Assembly (NCBI GenBank): GCA_030539295.1
Contig: JAUNSJ010000003.1
Span: forward strand, 161,724-225,723
Origin: Planctomycetia bacterium
Lineage (GTDB): Bacteria; Planctomycetota; Planctomycetia; Pirellulales; Thermoguttaceae
Length of the DNA: 64,000 nt
Direction: 5' to 3'
Position numbers and translations under genes: made by a program. Below the pieces are notes generated by a model. It did not search any database, was not told the DNA's origin, and saw only the letters and a program-made list of their open reading frames with translations. This document shows, in pieces, positions 9,640-18,541 of this stretch (position 1 is its first letter; the number at the start of each line of letters is the position of its first letter).

Positions 9640-11025
9640 ATGTTTAAAATTTTTGTTCCTTCCTTTCTGCTGATGCTGTTTTTTTTAACAGGGTTGGCAA
9701 GTGAACCCGTGTCGGCGCAGGAGAACGGAATAGATCTGTTTCTGAGAGCTATTGAACTCCAGGAAGGAGAATCGGCGATACGCAGTGGACAGATTTCCTA
9801 TGAACTGTCAAAAGCTACTGCCACAAAAAAAGAGATACAGGATGAATGTGATCAGAAGATCGCTGAATTCAAACGTGCGTTTCCAGATCATCCGATGGCG
9901 AAAACTATTATCAATAGCATTCCTGATGCGGTAAAAGACAAGTACTCAAAACAACAAACCTTTAGCGGAAAGTTTCGGTTTGACTACACGAGAAGCGGTC
10001 AAAAGTATCTTGAAAATCAACTCATATTTGACGACAACTCACAACAGCCGCTCAATGTTATTGAAAAAAGGACCTTGAAAAATGGGATTCTTCAGACAGA
10101 AGCTGTTATGTTGGACCTTTCTGTCTTGCAAGCCTCTGTCAATGATTTCGCGTCGACTGTTGCCGACTTCTCGCAGTTTGGAAGAGTACGCGGAATAGCG
10201 GCGGGTCTTATGGGTGCCGTCATTGCCGAAAAAGGAATGGATGAAGCGAAACTGGAAATAAAGAAACAGATTACAGAAACGAATGTCAATAAAGAAAAAC
10301 AGAAAACTTTGGAAATCGTTGAGACGAATATTTTTGACGAGGGACAAAAAGTCTACACGCTGGAAAGCCGCATTGACGGTATCGTTACACAACGTTATCA
10401 AATCATTCCCGGCTTGGGATATGTCTGTCCGCTGATTCAGATTTATGACCTTAATTCGAAAAATTTGATAGAAGAGTATACCGCAGAAGATTTTGTGCTA
10501 CATGCCAGCTCCGGTTTGTATTATCCTTCTGTGTATATCGAGTCGCACTATGATGTTTCTTCGGGAAAACTCATCAATAAGAATGTGTATAAAATAGAGC
10601 AAAGCACATTGGTTCTAAATGAACCCATGCAGCCAAAAGATTTTTCCCTCGATATTGCCAATGGAATAAAAGTGGTTGATTTTCGTGGTGGCAAGAACAC
10701 CCAATACGAAGTCGATGAGCCGGGTGTACTGTCTCTTGCTCCTGGCGGACTCAATTTGGAAAAAATGTCCTGGCTGAGAAAATCAGGCGACCTGTCGAGA
10801 ATGTATTCTGACAATGAGCATCTTTTCGTCCGAATTCTCTTTATGACTCTCGGATTAAGTTTGATTATCTGGTCTCTGGTCAAACGAAGGCGAGACAAAA
10901 AAAATGCAAAGTCTTTGTCTCGCCTTGATTCCATTGTTCGTTTTGACATTATCGGGCTGTTCGAGTTCCGTACGGTCGATAAGCTCCGAAGAGTCGAAAA
11001 TAAAGGTCAATCCCGCCAAGCTTGA
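9640..11025 (+). CDS. Exported membrane-anchored hypothetical protein
   Basis: 461-residue protein with a signal peptide (MFKIFVPSFLLMLFFLTGL, cleavage probably after SAQ). It has a long extracytoplasmic part with alternating Lys/Glu-rich and beta-type segments, and a C-terminal membrane anchor (FVRILFMTLGLSLIIWSLV) followed by an Arg/Lys-rich cytoplasmic tail. GGGGAG at 9627-9632 is seven bases before ATG 9640; the frame is open further upstream but without a ribosome site. No known domain recognised. Its codon use is more AT-rich than that of the DUF2339 gene. The 3' end overlaps the next gene by 122 bases, so the two are probably co-expressed. Confidence 0.7.
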   Translation: MFKIFVPSFLLMLFFLTGLASEPVSAQENGIDLFLRAIELQEGESAIRSGQISYELSKATATKKEIQDECDQKIAEFKRAFPDHPMAKTIINSIPDAVKDKYSKQQTFSGKFRFDYTRSGQKYLENQLIFDDNSQQPLNVIEKRTLKNGILQTEAVMLDLSVLQASVNDFASTVADFSQFGRVRGIAAGLMGAVIAEKGMDEAKLEIKKQITETNVNKEKQKTLEIVETNIFDEGQKVYTLESRIDGIVTQRYQIIPGLGYVCPLIQIYDLNSKNLIEEYTAEDFVLHASSGLYYPSVYIESHYDVSSGKLINKNVYKIEQSTLVLNEPMQPKDFSLDIANGIKVVDFRGGKNTQYEVDEPGVLSLAPGGLNLEKMSWLRKSGDLSRMYSDNEHLFVRILFMTLGLSLIIWSLVKRRRDKKNAKSLSRLDSIVRFDIIGLFEFRTVDKLRRVENKGQSRQA

Positions 11026-11215
11026 TTTTTGTTATGCGCGGCCTTCTGACTCTCCGGTTGTCTTGTCTTTCGATATTGCTAACGAAACGCAAGAGGACCT
11101 TGTCATTTCCCATATGACTTCAGGGTGTGGTTGCACTGTTGTAGAAGCTCCACAAGGGCCAATACACCCAAGGCAAACGGTTCAGGGGTCCATTAAGATC
11201 AATCTTCTCGGGTAG
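10904..11215 (+). CDS. DUF1573 lipoprotein, apparently truncated by an in-frame TAG
   Basis: 103 residues as read. The signal peptide has a lipobox (LTLSGC, Cys19), so the product should be lipid-anchored. Residues about 40-100 match the DUF1573 beta-sandwich, including the signature SGCGCTVVEAP and the following IHPRQTVQGSIKI strand. The frame ends at TAG 11213-11215, one or two strands short of a full domain. Reading past the TAG in the same frame gives NSRIGDVRKVRVVFY, which looks like the missing DUF1573 strands, so this may be a recently broken gene. The start lies inside the preceding gene (overlap 10904-11025). Confidence 0.6.
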   Translation: MQSLCLALIPLFVLTLSGCSSSVRSISSEESKIKVNPAKLDFCYARPSDSPVVLSFDIANETQEDLVISHMTSGCGCTVVEAPQGPIHPRQTVQGSIKINLLG

Positions 11216-11256
11216 AACAGCAGGATTGGGGATGTAAGAAAGGTCCGCGTTGTTTT

Positions 11257-14200
11257 TTACTGTTTGGCCGGTTCTTTGGGCGTTGTGCCGGGGAAGACGG
11301 ACCACCAGGCTTTTCGGATGCCGGGGAAACGTTCGACGCGGATAACGGGGTCACTCATGGGTCCTTCAACGCGGATTTGCGAAATCTGGTCGCCGGCGCC
11401 GCCGAGGACGTCGGAGACGATGGGGATCTGGGTGTCGGAATTTCCGAGTCGGGAATTAAAGGTTAAATCGAGTAACCGGTCATGCTCTTCCAGGGTCATC
11501 CAACCGCTGCCGAAGAGGGAGAGCATAGGCCCGGTCAGGGTAATATGCTCAAGACGCAATTGCTTACCGAAGACGCGGAAGTCGATCGAGCTGGAATTAA
11601 AGGCGGCCTTGTCCGGCTCATTAACGCTTAAGAGCTGGAACAGTTTTAGTATCTGCGGCTGGTCGTAGAGCGCGGTTTCTTTTACGACGATTCCGCCGTC
11701 TCCTTTGAGGGTTGCCAGGTTCCGGCCTTCACCTTGGAGGTTCGCAAAGACGGTGGCCTTGCCTGGCACAGGCTGACCTTGATTCAAGTCACGCGAGATT
11801 TGCGGCATGGACGCGTCCCTCAAAAGAAAACTCACCTGATAGGACGGAACCGTATCAACGGCGAAGTAGCCGCTTGCCCAGAGAGGGCCGTCGAACGTGG
11901 TCGCCTTGAGCGCCTGACGCGGACGGGTCGCGGCGCCACTGGCCGAGGCCGGCGCGACGATCTTACGATTGCCACCCTCCGATTTCGTGTCCAGCGCGAC
12001 GTCGGGGGCGGTCGCAACGAACCCCGCGGGCGATATGGCCTCGGGACTCGTTTCACTGCCTGGCATGAAGTTTATCCCGTGCTGCTCTCCGGCGCGACGC
12101 AAAAAGTCATTTTGGAACATGACCAGTTCACTCGGATGCGGTGAGGTCGCGCCAAAGAAGATATTTCGACCGTCGTAATAGAAGGGACCGGTAAGCCCCG
12201 TTACCTGAATATTGCGTGAGCAGAGGGAGTCGAGGTCCAGCTCGCCGCGCAGACGTACCGGCTGACCTTCTATATATTGACCGTAAACCCGGGCACGGCC
12301 ACAAATATTCTCCACCGGAATCTGCAGTCGGGACTCTATCTGCTGAAGGACGAGGCCCATATCCCACACGGTTTCGATCGGTTTATCGACCTCTTTCTTC
12401 GCGCACAGATGACCGGATAAGTTAAAATAGCCGTTTAAATTGATTTGGTCTGTGACTTTCAGGATACTCGTTGGCACCGCGTTTTGGAATTCATGGTCCA
12501 GACGAAACTGGTCAATAATCAGGGGTGAAACGTCCACCTGCCAACTGCCGTCCGGATGAAATCGACATCGCACGGTGCCGCTACTGACCATAAGACCATT
12601 AGCGCCGCGCAGATTTTCTATGACCATTTCGCCTTTTCGGTAAACGATCAGGCCTTGCAAATTGCGTAGTTCGTAGGGAAAGATTTCGGGACGAATGGAG
12701 GAGACTTCCGGTATGGGTCGAGCTTCGAATTCCAGGTCGAGTTGCTTCGTTTTGGTACGCAAGTCGATCCGGACATTAGCGTCGACTTTGCCGCGGGCAT
12801 TGAGCTTCTTGACCAATTCATACTGCGGGAAATTACTAAGGGCATAATACAATTCTTCATCGACAGGCAGGCCCTGGGCACTGAGTCGGAGTGAGAACCG
12901 GGGGTCACCATCGAGCGGGTCGTTGGCAAGGATTCCGGTCGCGTGGACTTCGGCGCTGGAGCATTTTCCCCGAAGTTGGTCAAAGGACCAGATTCCATTC
13001 CGCAGACGAATTTCGCCTTGGACACCCGTTATGCGGTAGGGGAATTTTTCATAGCAGCATGAGGCGTCATGAACCGTGAGCGTTATTTCCGTCTTAAGAT
13101 GGGAGGGGGGGTCAGCCGTCGGTTCTGCGTTCTGGGCCTGGGACGCGGCGGGACTAGCGGCGTCTGCTGCGTCGTTTTCGTCTTTTTTGACCAGAGAAAT
13201 CGTCGCGTCAAGGAGTCCTCGCGGCCGCATACTGGCCAGTTCCTCGCGGCAGGAAGGAGGCAGAGCGGCCAAAAGGGGTTCGTCAATAGCGTAGCCCGAG
13301 GCCGTTATGGTCGTTTCACATTGTGCCCGACGCGTCAGGTCTGTGTAGAGGCCATCGACGCTGAGCGGGCGATTCGGGTTCGTCCCTTGCAAGTGCAGTT
13401 CAAGACGGTCGGTCCCGGTCAAAATCAGAGTTCCGGTCAGATCCTCAAGTAAATAGGGAAATTTTTTCGCCAGAAGACGCAGCTCTGTCCCGCTTATAGA
13501 AAGATAATCGGGGGCCCATTTCTCACTCTGACGCGTTATCCCGAGATTCACCGTCCCCTGACAGGAAAAATCGTACTGGTCGAGAAAACCCGCTACTTTC
13601 TCCGGCAGGAACCGCTGATATTCACGTACCAGACCATTATCGAGCGGAACGTTATTGAGCTGTAAGTGGAGACAGGCAGGTGCGTTCGGTTGAAACCCGC
13701 TTTGTTGGTAGTCGGCCAGTAGCAGGACCGAATCGCTTCGACCGGTAATCCGTTCCAATTGTATTTCGCTGTTATTGATGGCATACTTAATATAGATGTC
13801 TGAAAGAGGATGCCCCATTTGATTTTTCGCGAGGAACCCGCGAAAGAGCTCGCCTTGAAGACGCGTTTGTATGCCGGTCGGCTGCTCCAAGTCTTTTCGG
13901 ACCTGAAAGGAGAATGAGGTAGCGCCGGCAAAATCGTCGAGGAAAGACTTGGGACATGGGGCAAAGAGTAGGAACGGCGCGGTTTCCGGGCCGAGTTCCA
14001 GCTCATGAACCGCGCCGGAGACGTTCCAGTCGGAGAAGTTCGGGGTGCACAAGCCGGAGAAGCGTGCCTCTTTAAGCGAGTGATTTGTTATGGACGCCTG
14101 AAAGTACCAGGAATCGGGATTGGCGACGTCCCCGGCTTCGTTACTCTTAAAGCCAGGAGGGAGGGCCGTTAACTGAATTCCGGGGCAGAGGGATGCCGCG

Positions 14201-14709
14201 GGAGCCGGCTTGGACGGGGCCTGGTTACGCCAGTCGTCGAGCGAGACCAGGGCAATTTTGGCGTCGCGAAAGTCGACTGGTGCCGGCTTCTTCTCGCTTT
14301 TAACCGGTTTCAAGGCGGATAGAAGTGGTTTAAGTTGTGTTGTGTCAGCAGTTTGTGGCAGGTATAAGGTGGGATACTTAACGATGATGTGGCTTGGATT
14401 CAGGTCGTCGTTCAGATAATTGCGGAGTGAGATGGGGCATTCAATATAGACCTCTTCCGATTCCAGCAGGGAGAAGGGCCGTTCCGTTCGTGTAGCGATG
14501 CGGACCCCGCGCAGACGAATGCCCTGACTGCCATTAAATGAAGCCTGTTCGATAGTTACGATTGCGTTGGGATACTTGCGGTCGAGTTGGCCACGGACAT
14601 ACCGCAGCAGTTCGTGGTCGATACGGCGATATAGGGATCCGGCAACGACGGCCACGGTCAGGACGGCGAGGAGGAGGAACCACTTGATGTATTTCAGGGT
14701 CTGTTGCAC
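11257..14709 (-). CDS. AsmA-like / DUF3971-type envelope protein
   Basis: 1150-residue protein with one N-terminal membrane helix (about residues 10-27, WFLLLAVLTVAVVAGSL) and a very long extracytoplasmic region of repeated beta segments. The C-terminus carries an AsmA-type domain: FRVFGKQLRLEHITLTGP, LFGSGWMTL and the final QIRVEGPMSDPVIRVE. AsmA-like and related TamB/YhdP proteins form long bridge-like structures that move phospholipids between membranes; a role in outer-membrane maintenance is inferred from the family. A consensus minus-strand promoter lies at 14790-14818. The gene converges on the DUF1573 gene, with only 41 bases between the two stops. Confidence 0.8.
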   Translation of the reverse strand: MQQTLKYIKWFLLLAVLTVAVVAGSLYRRIDHELLRYVRGQLDRKYPNAIVTIEQASFNGSQGIRLRGVRIATRTERPFSLLESEEVYIECPISLRNYLNDDLNPSHIIVKYPTLYLPQTADTTQLKPLLSALKPVKSEKKPAPVDFRDAKIALVSLDDWRNQAPSKPAPAASLCPGIQLTALPPGFKSNEAGDVANPDSWYFQASITNHSLKEARFSGLCTPNFSDWNVSGAVHELELGPETAPFLLFAPCPKSFLDDFAGATSFSFQVRKDLEQPTGIQTRLQGELFRGFLAKNQMGHPLSDIYIKYAINNSEIQLERITGRSDSVLLLADYQQSGFQPNAPACLHLQLNNVPLDNGLVREYQRFLPEKVAGFLDQYDFSCQGTVNLGITRQSEKWAPDYLSISGTELRLLAKKFPYLLEDLTGTLILTGTDRLELHLQGTNPNRPLSVDGLYTDLTRRAQCETTITASGYAIDEPLLAALPPSCREELASMRPRGLLDATISLVKKDENDAADAASPAASQAQNAEPTADPPSHLKTEITLTVHDASCCYEKFPYRITGVQGEIRLRNGIWSFDQLRGKCSSAEVHATGILANDPLDGDPRFSLRLSAQGLPVDEELYYALSNFPQYELVKKLNARGKVDANVRIDLRTKTKQLDLEFEARPIPEVSSIRPEIFPYELRNLQGLIVYRKGEMVIENLRGANGLMVSSGTVRCRFHPDGSWQVDVSPLIIDQFRLDHEFQNAVPTSILKVTDQINLNGYFNLSGHLCAKKEVDKPIETVWDMGLVLQQIESRLQIPVENICGRARVYGQYIEGQPVRLRGELDLDSLCSRNIQVTGLTGPFYYDGRNIFFGATSPHPSELVMFQNDFLRRAGEQHGINFMPGSETSPEAISPAGFVATAPDVALDTKSEGGNRKIVAPASASGAATRPRQALKATTFDGPLWASGYFAVDTVPSYQVSFLLRDASMPQISRDLNQGQPVPGKATVFANLQGEGRNLATLKGDGGIVVKETALYDQPQILKLFQLLSVNEPDKAAFNSSSIDFRVFGKQLRLEHITLTGPMLSLFGSGWMTLEEHDRLLDLTFNSRLGNSDTQIPIVSDVLGGAGDQISQIRVEGPMSDPVIRVERFPGIRKAWWSVFPGTTPKEPAKQ

Positions 14710-14789
14710 GGCAATCAGGCTGGGAATCTAAGGGAAAAATGATTGGCGATTCCTGTTACGCACAGGGGAATGAACACCAAGGAAGGAGA

Positions 14790-14818
14790 AGTATAATATA
14801 ATAAGGGGTGTTTGTCAA
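14790..14818 (-). promoter_or_regulatory. Consensus sigma-70 promoter for the AsmA-like gene
   Basis: On the minus strand a perfect TTGACA (14813-14818) is followed by a 17-base spacer and TATACT (14790-14795), about 80 bases upstream of the start codon at 14709. Confidence 0.8.
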
Positions 14819-14977
14819 GAGAAGAGTACGCGGAATATTGAATTGCCGAGGGTATCTGTTTTGTCCTTCTTGGCACACTTTTCGGGAGAATATGGTCGTT
14901 GTCGGATAAAAAAGGGTGAAAGAGGGGTTAGCCCCCCTTGCGATAATGAAAAAAATCGATATTATTGGCATAAAATC

Positions 14978-15006
14978 GCACTGCGTTTTGATATCAAAAG
15001 TAGTGC
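14978..15006. promoter_or_regulatory. Palindromic operator-like element upstream of the tRNA-tuf promoter
   Basis: GCACT (14978-14982) and AGTGC (15002-15006) enclose the perfect 14-base palindrome TTTTGATATCAAAA (14986-14999). It lies about 70 bases upstream of the -35 box of the tRNA promoter, a position suited to an activator. Protein unknown. Confidence 0.4.
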
Positions 15007-15076
15007 AGTAGACGTTCAATCGGAAGAATTTTGGTGAAACCTTTCGGAAATCGACCCTGTAAGAGCGGGGAGGGGC

Positions 15077-15104
15077 TTGACCAAGTTTAGTTTTGGAGTA
15101 TACT
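15077..15104 (+). promoter_or_regulatory. Sigma-70-type promoter of the tRNA-tuf block
   Basis: TTGACC (15077-15082), 16-base spacer, TATACT (15099-15104). The first tRNA begins 58 bases beyond the -10 box. No competing promoter was seen between the four tRNAs and tuf. Confidence 0.75.
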
Positions 15105-15161
15105 GCACCCTTGATACTTGCTTTTTTCAAAGTTCCTGCTCTTTGTGTGCCGGGACAGATC

Positions 15162-15234
15162 GCTGGTGTAGCTCAATTGGCAGAGCAGTTGATTTGTAAT
15201 CAACAGGTTGAGGGTTCAAGTCCCCCCACCAGCT
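15162..15234 (+). tRNA. tRNA-Thr (anticodon UGU)
   Basis: 73-nt cloverleaf: acceptor GCTGGTG with CACCAGC, discriminator T, D-arm with TAGCTCAATTGGCAGAGC, anticodon stem GTTGA/TCAAC with loop TTTGTAA giving TGT at 15195-15197, and a T-arm containing GGTTCAAGTCC. CCA is not encoded. First of four tRNAs transcribed ahead of tuf. Confidence 0.97.
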
Positions 15235-15312
15235 CTGACAGCAGTAAAACGGCGGTCGGAGCGGCAGGCGAGGCCGGAATAATGAAAGAAGAGTGCAGGT
15301 AACCGATTCCCT

Positions 15313-15394
15313 GGGGGATTTCCCGAGTGGTCAAAGGGGGCAGACTGTAAATCTGTTAGCAATGCTTTCGGAGGTTCGAATCCTCCATCCCCCA
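15313..15394 (+). tRNA. tRNA-Tyr (anticodon GUA)
   Basis: 82-nt class II tRNA with a long variable arm. Acceptor GGGGGAT pairs with ATCCCCC, discriminator A. Anticodon stem CAGAC/ATCTG region with the loop centred on GTA. T-arm GGAGGTTCGAATCCTCC. CCA not encoded. Confidence 0.97.
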
Positions 15395-15403
15395 CTCAAA
15401 TAA

Positions 15404-15474
15404 GCGGGTGTAGCTCAATGGTAGAGCCACAGCCTTCCAAGCTGAAAACGAGGGTTCGATTCCCTTCACCCGCT
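15404..15474 (+). tRNA. tRNA-Gly (anticodon UCC)
   Basis: 71-nt cloverleaf: acceptor GCGGGTG with CACCCGC, discriminator T, D-arm TAGCTCAATGGTAGAGC, anticodon TCC in the loop of the CAGCC/GGCTG-type stem, T-arm with GGGTTCGATTCCC. CCA not encoded. Starts nine bases after tRNA-Tyr. Confidence 0.96.
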
Positions 15475-15665
15475 TTGAGCAAGAGAAGAGTTCCTGCCGC
15501 CCAATGGGTCGGTGGGGCCGAAGCGTCTACCGCAATAACGTTTCGAAGGTTCTCTTGCTGTATTCTTCTTGCTGCTTGTAGTGGCAGATGGAAAGAAAAC
15601 ACCGTCAGGCTGGACGAGGGTAAAGGACGGCTTGATGGTCAGACGTTGCAGACAAGTCCCCTCTT

Positions 15666-15738
<73 letters not shown>

Positions 15739-15839
15739 TTGTTGTTAATTAAAGGACTTGACTCCTGTAATAACGTCAGTTGTGAAAGAAAAATATCCAT
15801 TTCATTTACCCGATACCTAACGCAGGGAGAAAACCAGAC

Positions 15840-17039
15840 ATGGCAAAGGAAGTATTCCAGAGAACGAAGCCGCATGTTAACGTTGGTACGATTGGTCATA
15901 TTGACCACGGTAAGACCACGTTGACCGGAGCTATTTTGGCCGTACAGGCCGCCAAAGGACTTGCGAAGTTCAAGTCTTATGCCGATATCGCCAAGGGCGG
16001 TACCGTCCGTGACGCGAGCAAGACGGTTACCATTGCCGTTGCTCACACGGAATATGAAAGCGAAACCCGACACTATGCACATATTGACTGCCCGGGCCAC
16101 GCCGACTTTATTAAGAACATGATTACCGGTGCCGCTCAGATGGACGGTGCCATTCTCGTCGTCTCCGCCGTTGACGGACCGATGCCCCAGACCGCGGAAC
16201 ACGTCTTGCTTGCTCGTCAGGTAAACGTACCGCGTTTGGTCGTTTTCATGAACAAGTGCGACCTGGTCGACGATCCTGAACTGCTCGAACTGGTTGAACT
16301 TGAAATTCGCGACCTGCTCTCGAAGTACGAATTCCCCGGCGACGAAGTCCCGATTATTCGTGGTGCCGCGCTGCCCGCATACCAGAAGCCGGACGATCCG
16401 GAAGCCTCGAAGTGCATTACGGAACTGCTCAATGCCGTCGATTCCTATATTCCGGAACCGCAGCGAGAACAGGACAAGCCGTTCCTCATGGCCGTTGAAG
16501 ACGTCTTCTCAATCGAAGGTCGTGGTACTGTTGCGACCGGTCGTATTGAACGTGGTATGATCAAGGTTGGGGAAGAAGTTGAAATCGTTGGTCTGTCCGC
16601 GGAATCCCGCAAGACCGTTGTGACCGGCGTTGAAATGTTCAACAAGACGCTCGACAGTGGTATGGCCGGCGATAACGTTGGTCTTCTGCTTCGTGGTATT
16701 AAGCGAGACGAAATCCAGCGTGGTCAGGTTTTGGCCAAAGCGGGTTCCATTACGCCGCACACCGATTTCGAAGCGGAAGTTTACGTCCTGTCGAAAGAGG
16801 AAGGTGGCCGTGCCACTCCGTTCTTCAGTGGCTATCGTCCGCAGTTCTACTTCCGTACAACCGACGTGACCGGATCCATTACGCTTCTTGGCGATGCCAA
16901 GATGTGCATGCCCGGCGACAACGTCAAGATTCAGGTTGAGTTGATCAGCCCGATCGCGATGCACGAGAACGTTCGTTTCGCTATCCGTGAAGGTGGCAAG
17001 ACGGTTGGTTCCGGGGTTGTTACGAAGATTATTAAATAG
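15840..17039 (+). CDS. tuf: Translation elongation factor Tu
   Basis: 399-residue GTPase that carries aminoacyl-tRNA to the ribosome. The P-loop [20 protein letters not shown] and the domain II/III segments ([27 protein letters not shown]) are all present. The switch I region reads [18 protein letters not shown] where most bacteria have an ERARGITI-type sequence; the Mg-binding Thr is kept but Arg-Gly-Ile is replaced, a feature I associate with planctomycete EF-Tu. CGCAGGGAGA (15820-15829) contains the ribosome site. It lies between tRNA-Thr and tRNA-Trp in the usual tuf-secE-nusG neighbourhood, without an rpmG gene. Confidence 0.98.
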   Translation: MAKEVFQRTKPHVNVGTIGHIDHGKTTLTGAILAVQAAKGLAKFKSYADIAKGGTVRDASKTVTIAVAHTEYESETRHYAHIDCPGHADFIKNMITGAAQMDGAILVVSAVDGPMPQTAEHVLLARQVNVPRLVVFMNKCDLVDDPELLELVELEIRDLLSKYEFPGDEVPIIRGAALPAYQKPDDPEASKCITELLNAVDSYIPEPQREQDKPFLMAVEDVFSIEGRGTVATGRIERGMIKVGEEVEIVGLSAESRKTVVTGVEMFNKTLDSGMAGDNVGLLLRGIKRDEIQRGQVLAKAGSITPHTDFEAEVYVLSKEEGGRATPFFSGYRPQFYFRTTDVTGSITLLGDAKMCMPGDNVKIQVELISPIAMHENVRFAIREGGKTVGSGVVTKIIK

Positions 17040-17095
17040 TTTCGCAAACGGAGTCCAGCCGCACGGCTGGGCTTCGGCGTTGATATCCTCAACGA

Positions 17096-17168
17096 AGGGG
17101 TGTAGCTCAAGTGGTAGAGCACTGGTTTCCAAAACCAGCGGTTGAGTGTTCGAGTCACTCCGCCCCTG
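17096..17168 (+). tRNA. tRNA-Trp (anticodon CCA)
   Basis: 73-nt cloverleaf between tuf and secE: acceptor AGGGGTG with CGCCCCT (one G-T pair), discriminator G, D-arm TAGCTCAAGTGGTAGAGC, anticodon stem CTGGT/ACCAG with loop TTCCAAA, T-arm GAGTGTTCGAGTCACTC. tRNA-Trp at this place is common in bacteria. Confidence 0.97.
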
Positions 17169-17219
17169 TTTCCCAAGCAAGAATGAGATTCGAGGAATCG
17201 AGGAATAAGGAGAAAGCCA

Positions 17220-17657
17220 GTGTCCACGCTCAAGAGTTTGATTCAGGAACTTTTAAAAGTCAGCCTGTATAAGCCGAATCAGGGAAAGATTGCGCGTCGC
17301 TTGACGTTCCTTGGTCTCTTGGTGATTTTCCTTGCTGGATCCTGGTGTATCATCCGTGATCATATGTTCTCTTGGCTATCGACGGATGCGCTGGGTGACC
17401 CGAGCATGTTGGTTGCGTTAGTGAACATTCTCTTTTTTGGGTGGTTTTCCTGGCGTCTTGTTAACTTTGCACCTTTTGCCGATTTTCTCGTCTCGGTTGA
17501 GGCGGAAATGACCAAGGTATCATGGCCTTCCAAAACAGAATTGTTTTCCACGACGAAAGTGGTTATGATTTTTATGGTTCTGTTTATCGCGTTGATCTAC
17601 GTTTATGACTTCGTCTTTAACGTCCTGTTCAGTGCTGTGGACAAGTTTTTTGGTTAA
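17220..17657 (+). CDS. secE: Preprotein translocase subunit SecE
   Basis: 145 residues starting at GTG, preceded by AAGGAGAAAG (17208-17217). SecE stabilises SecY in the inner-membrane translocon. The conserved core VEAEMTKVSWPSKTELFSTT followed by a C-terminal membrane helix (VVMIFMVLFIALIYVYDFVF) is diagnostic. Two extra hydrophobic segments precede the core (about 28-45 and 62-80), so the protein is longer than the 60-65-residue form of many bacteria and resembles the three-helix E. coli type. nusG follows, as usual. Confidence 0.95.
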   Translation: MSTLKSLIQELLKVSLYKPNQGKIARRLTFLGLLVIFLAGSWCIIRDHMFSWLSTDALGDPSMLVALVNILFFGWFSWRLVNFAPFADFLVSVEAEMTKVSWPSKTELFSTTKVVMIFMVLFIALIYVYDFVFNVLFSAVDKFFG

Positions 17658-17706
17658 GAGCAGAGGCTGTCGCATTCAACGCATTAACGTACTATAAGGG
17701 AGCGGA

Positions 17707-18495
17707 TTGCCGGCAACGGCACCGAGATCGCAAAAAATGACCGAAGACAACGAAAATAAAGTGGAGGAAATCAGGGATTCTGCGGAAGAGAATGACTCCA
17801 CTGTCGAAGACGCACAGCAGTCCGGGGAGAAAGTTGTTGATCCTGAGACGCCTGATGCAGCTGCCGATGACGGTGTGACTCCTGCTACCGACACAACAGC
17901 GTCAGAAACGACCGTCAGTCAAGGCGAGCAGGACGAAGAGTCCGGTCATAAGCATGGAAAGATGGACTGGTATATTTTAAAGGTCCAGGTCAATCGGGAA
18001 GACAGCGTTAAGCAGAATCTGCAACGGCGCGTGCAATTATCAGGCCTTGCCCGATATTTTGAAGAGATTCTCGTTCCCACAGAAAAAGTCACGGTCGTTA
18101 AAAACGGCCAGAAGAGAATAACGAAGCGTAAGCTCTATCCGGGTTACATTATGATTCGGATGGAGATTAATGATGACACGTGGTTCCTCGTTCGTGAAAC
18201 CCATGGTGTCGGGGACTTTACAGGTTCTAATGGGAAACCCGTTCCTATGTTGGACCATGAAGTTCAGCGAATGCTTCAGACTGAAACGAACGTAACAAGT
18301 GAAGTTCCGAAACTCAAAATTCCGTATCTGCTCGGCGACCGTGTTAAGATTGTCGACGGTACGTTTAAAGATGTTGAGGGGGAGGTAACTTTGATCGATG
18401 AAAACACCGGTCGAATTACCGTTAGTATCACGATTTTTGCCCGCTCTACGCCAGTTGATCTGGAGTATTGGCAGGTCGAAAAATCAGAGGAATAA
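17707..18495 (+). CDS. nusG: Transcription termination/antitermination protein NusG
   Basis: NusG binds RNA polymerase and links it to Rho and the ribosome. The NGN domain begins at DWYILKVQVNREDSVK (about residue 89) and contains the YPGYIMIRM motif; the C-terminal KOW domain includes GDRVKIVDGTFKDVEGEV. The N-terminal extension of some 80 residues is very acidic and unusual against the roughly 180-residue standard form. Start: TTG 17707 has AAGGGAG (17697-17703) just upstream; ATG 17737 is an alternative that would remove ten residues. It belongs to the secE-nusG-rplKAJL unit. Confidence 0.95.
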   Translation: MPATAPRSQKMTEDNENKVEEIRDSAEENDSTVEDAQQSGEKVVDPETPDAAADDGVTPATDTTASETTVSQGEQDEESGHKHGKMDWYILKVQVNREDSVKQNLQRRVQLSGLARYFEEILVPTEKVTVVKNGQKRITKRKLYPGYIMIRMEINDDTWFLVRETHGVGDFTGSNGKPVPMLDHEVQRMLQTETNVTSEVPKLKIPYLLGDRVKIVDGTFKDVEGEVTLIDENTGRITVSITIFARSTPVDLEYWQVEKSEE

Positions 18496-18541
18496 TGCCG
18501 CCTCAGAAACGGCAGACAAGAAAAAAATCTAGGAAACTAAA

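Larger units (their letters stand above)
14710..15161. other. Divergent regulatory region between the AsmA-like gene and the tRNA-tuf block
   Basis: Holds the minus-strand promoter for the AsmA-like gene, a 29-base palindromic element (14978-15006) and the plus-strand promoter for the tRNA cluster. A short GGGG/CCCC hairpin lies around 14917-14938. No gene is supported. Confidence 0.6.
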
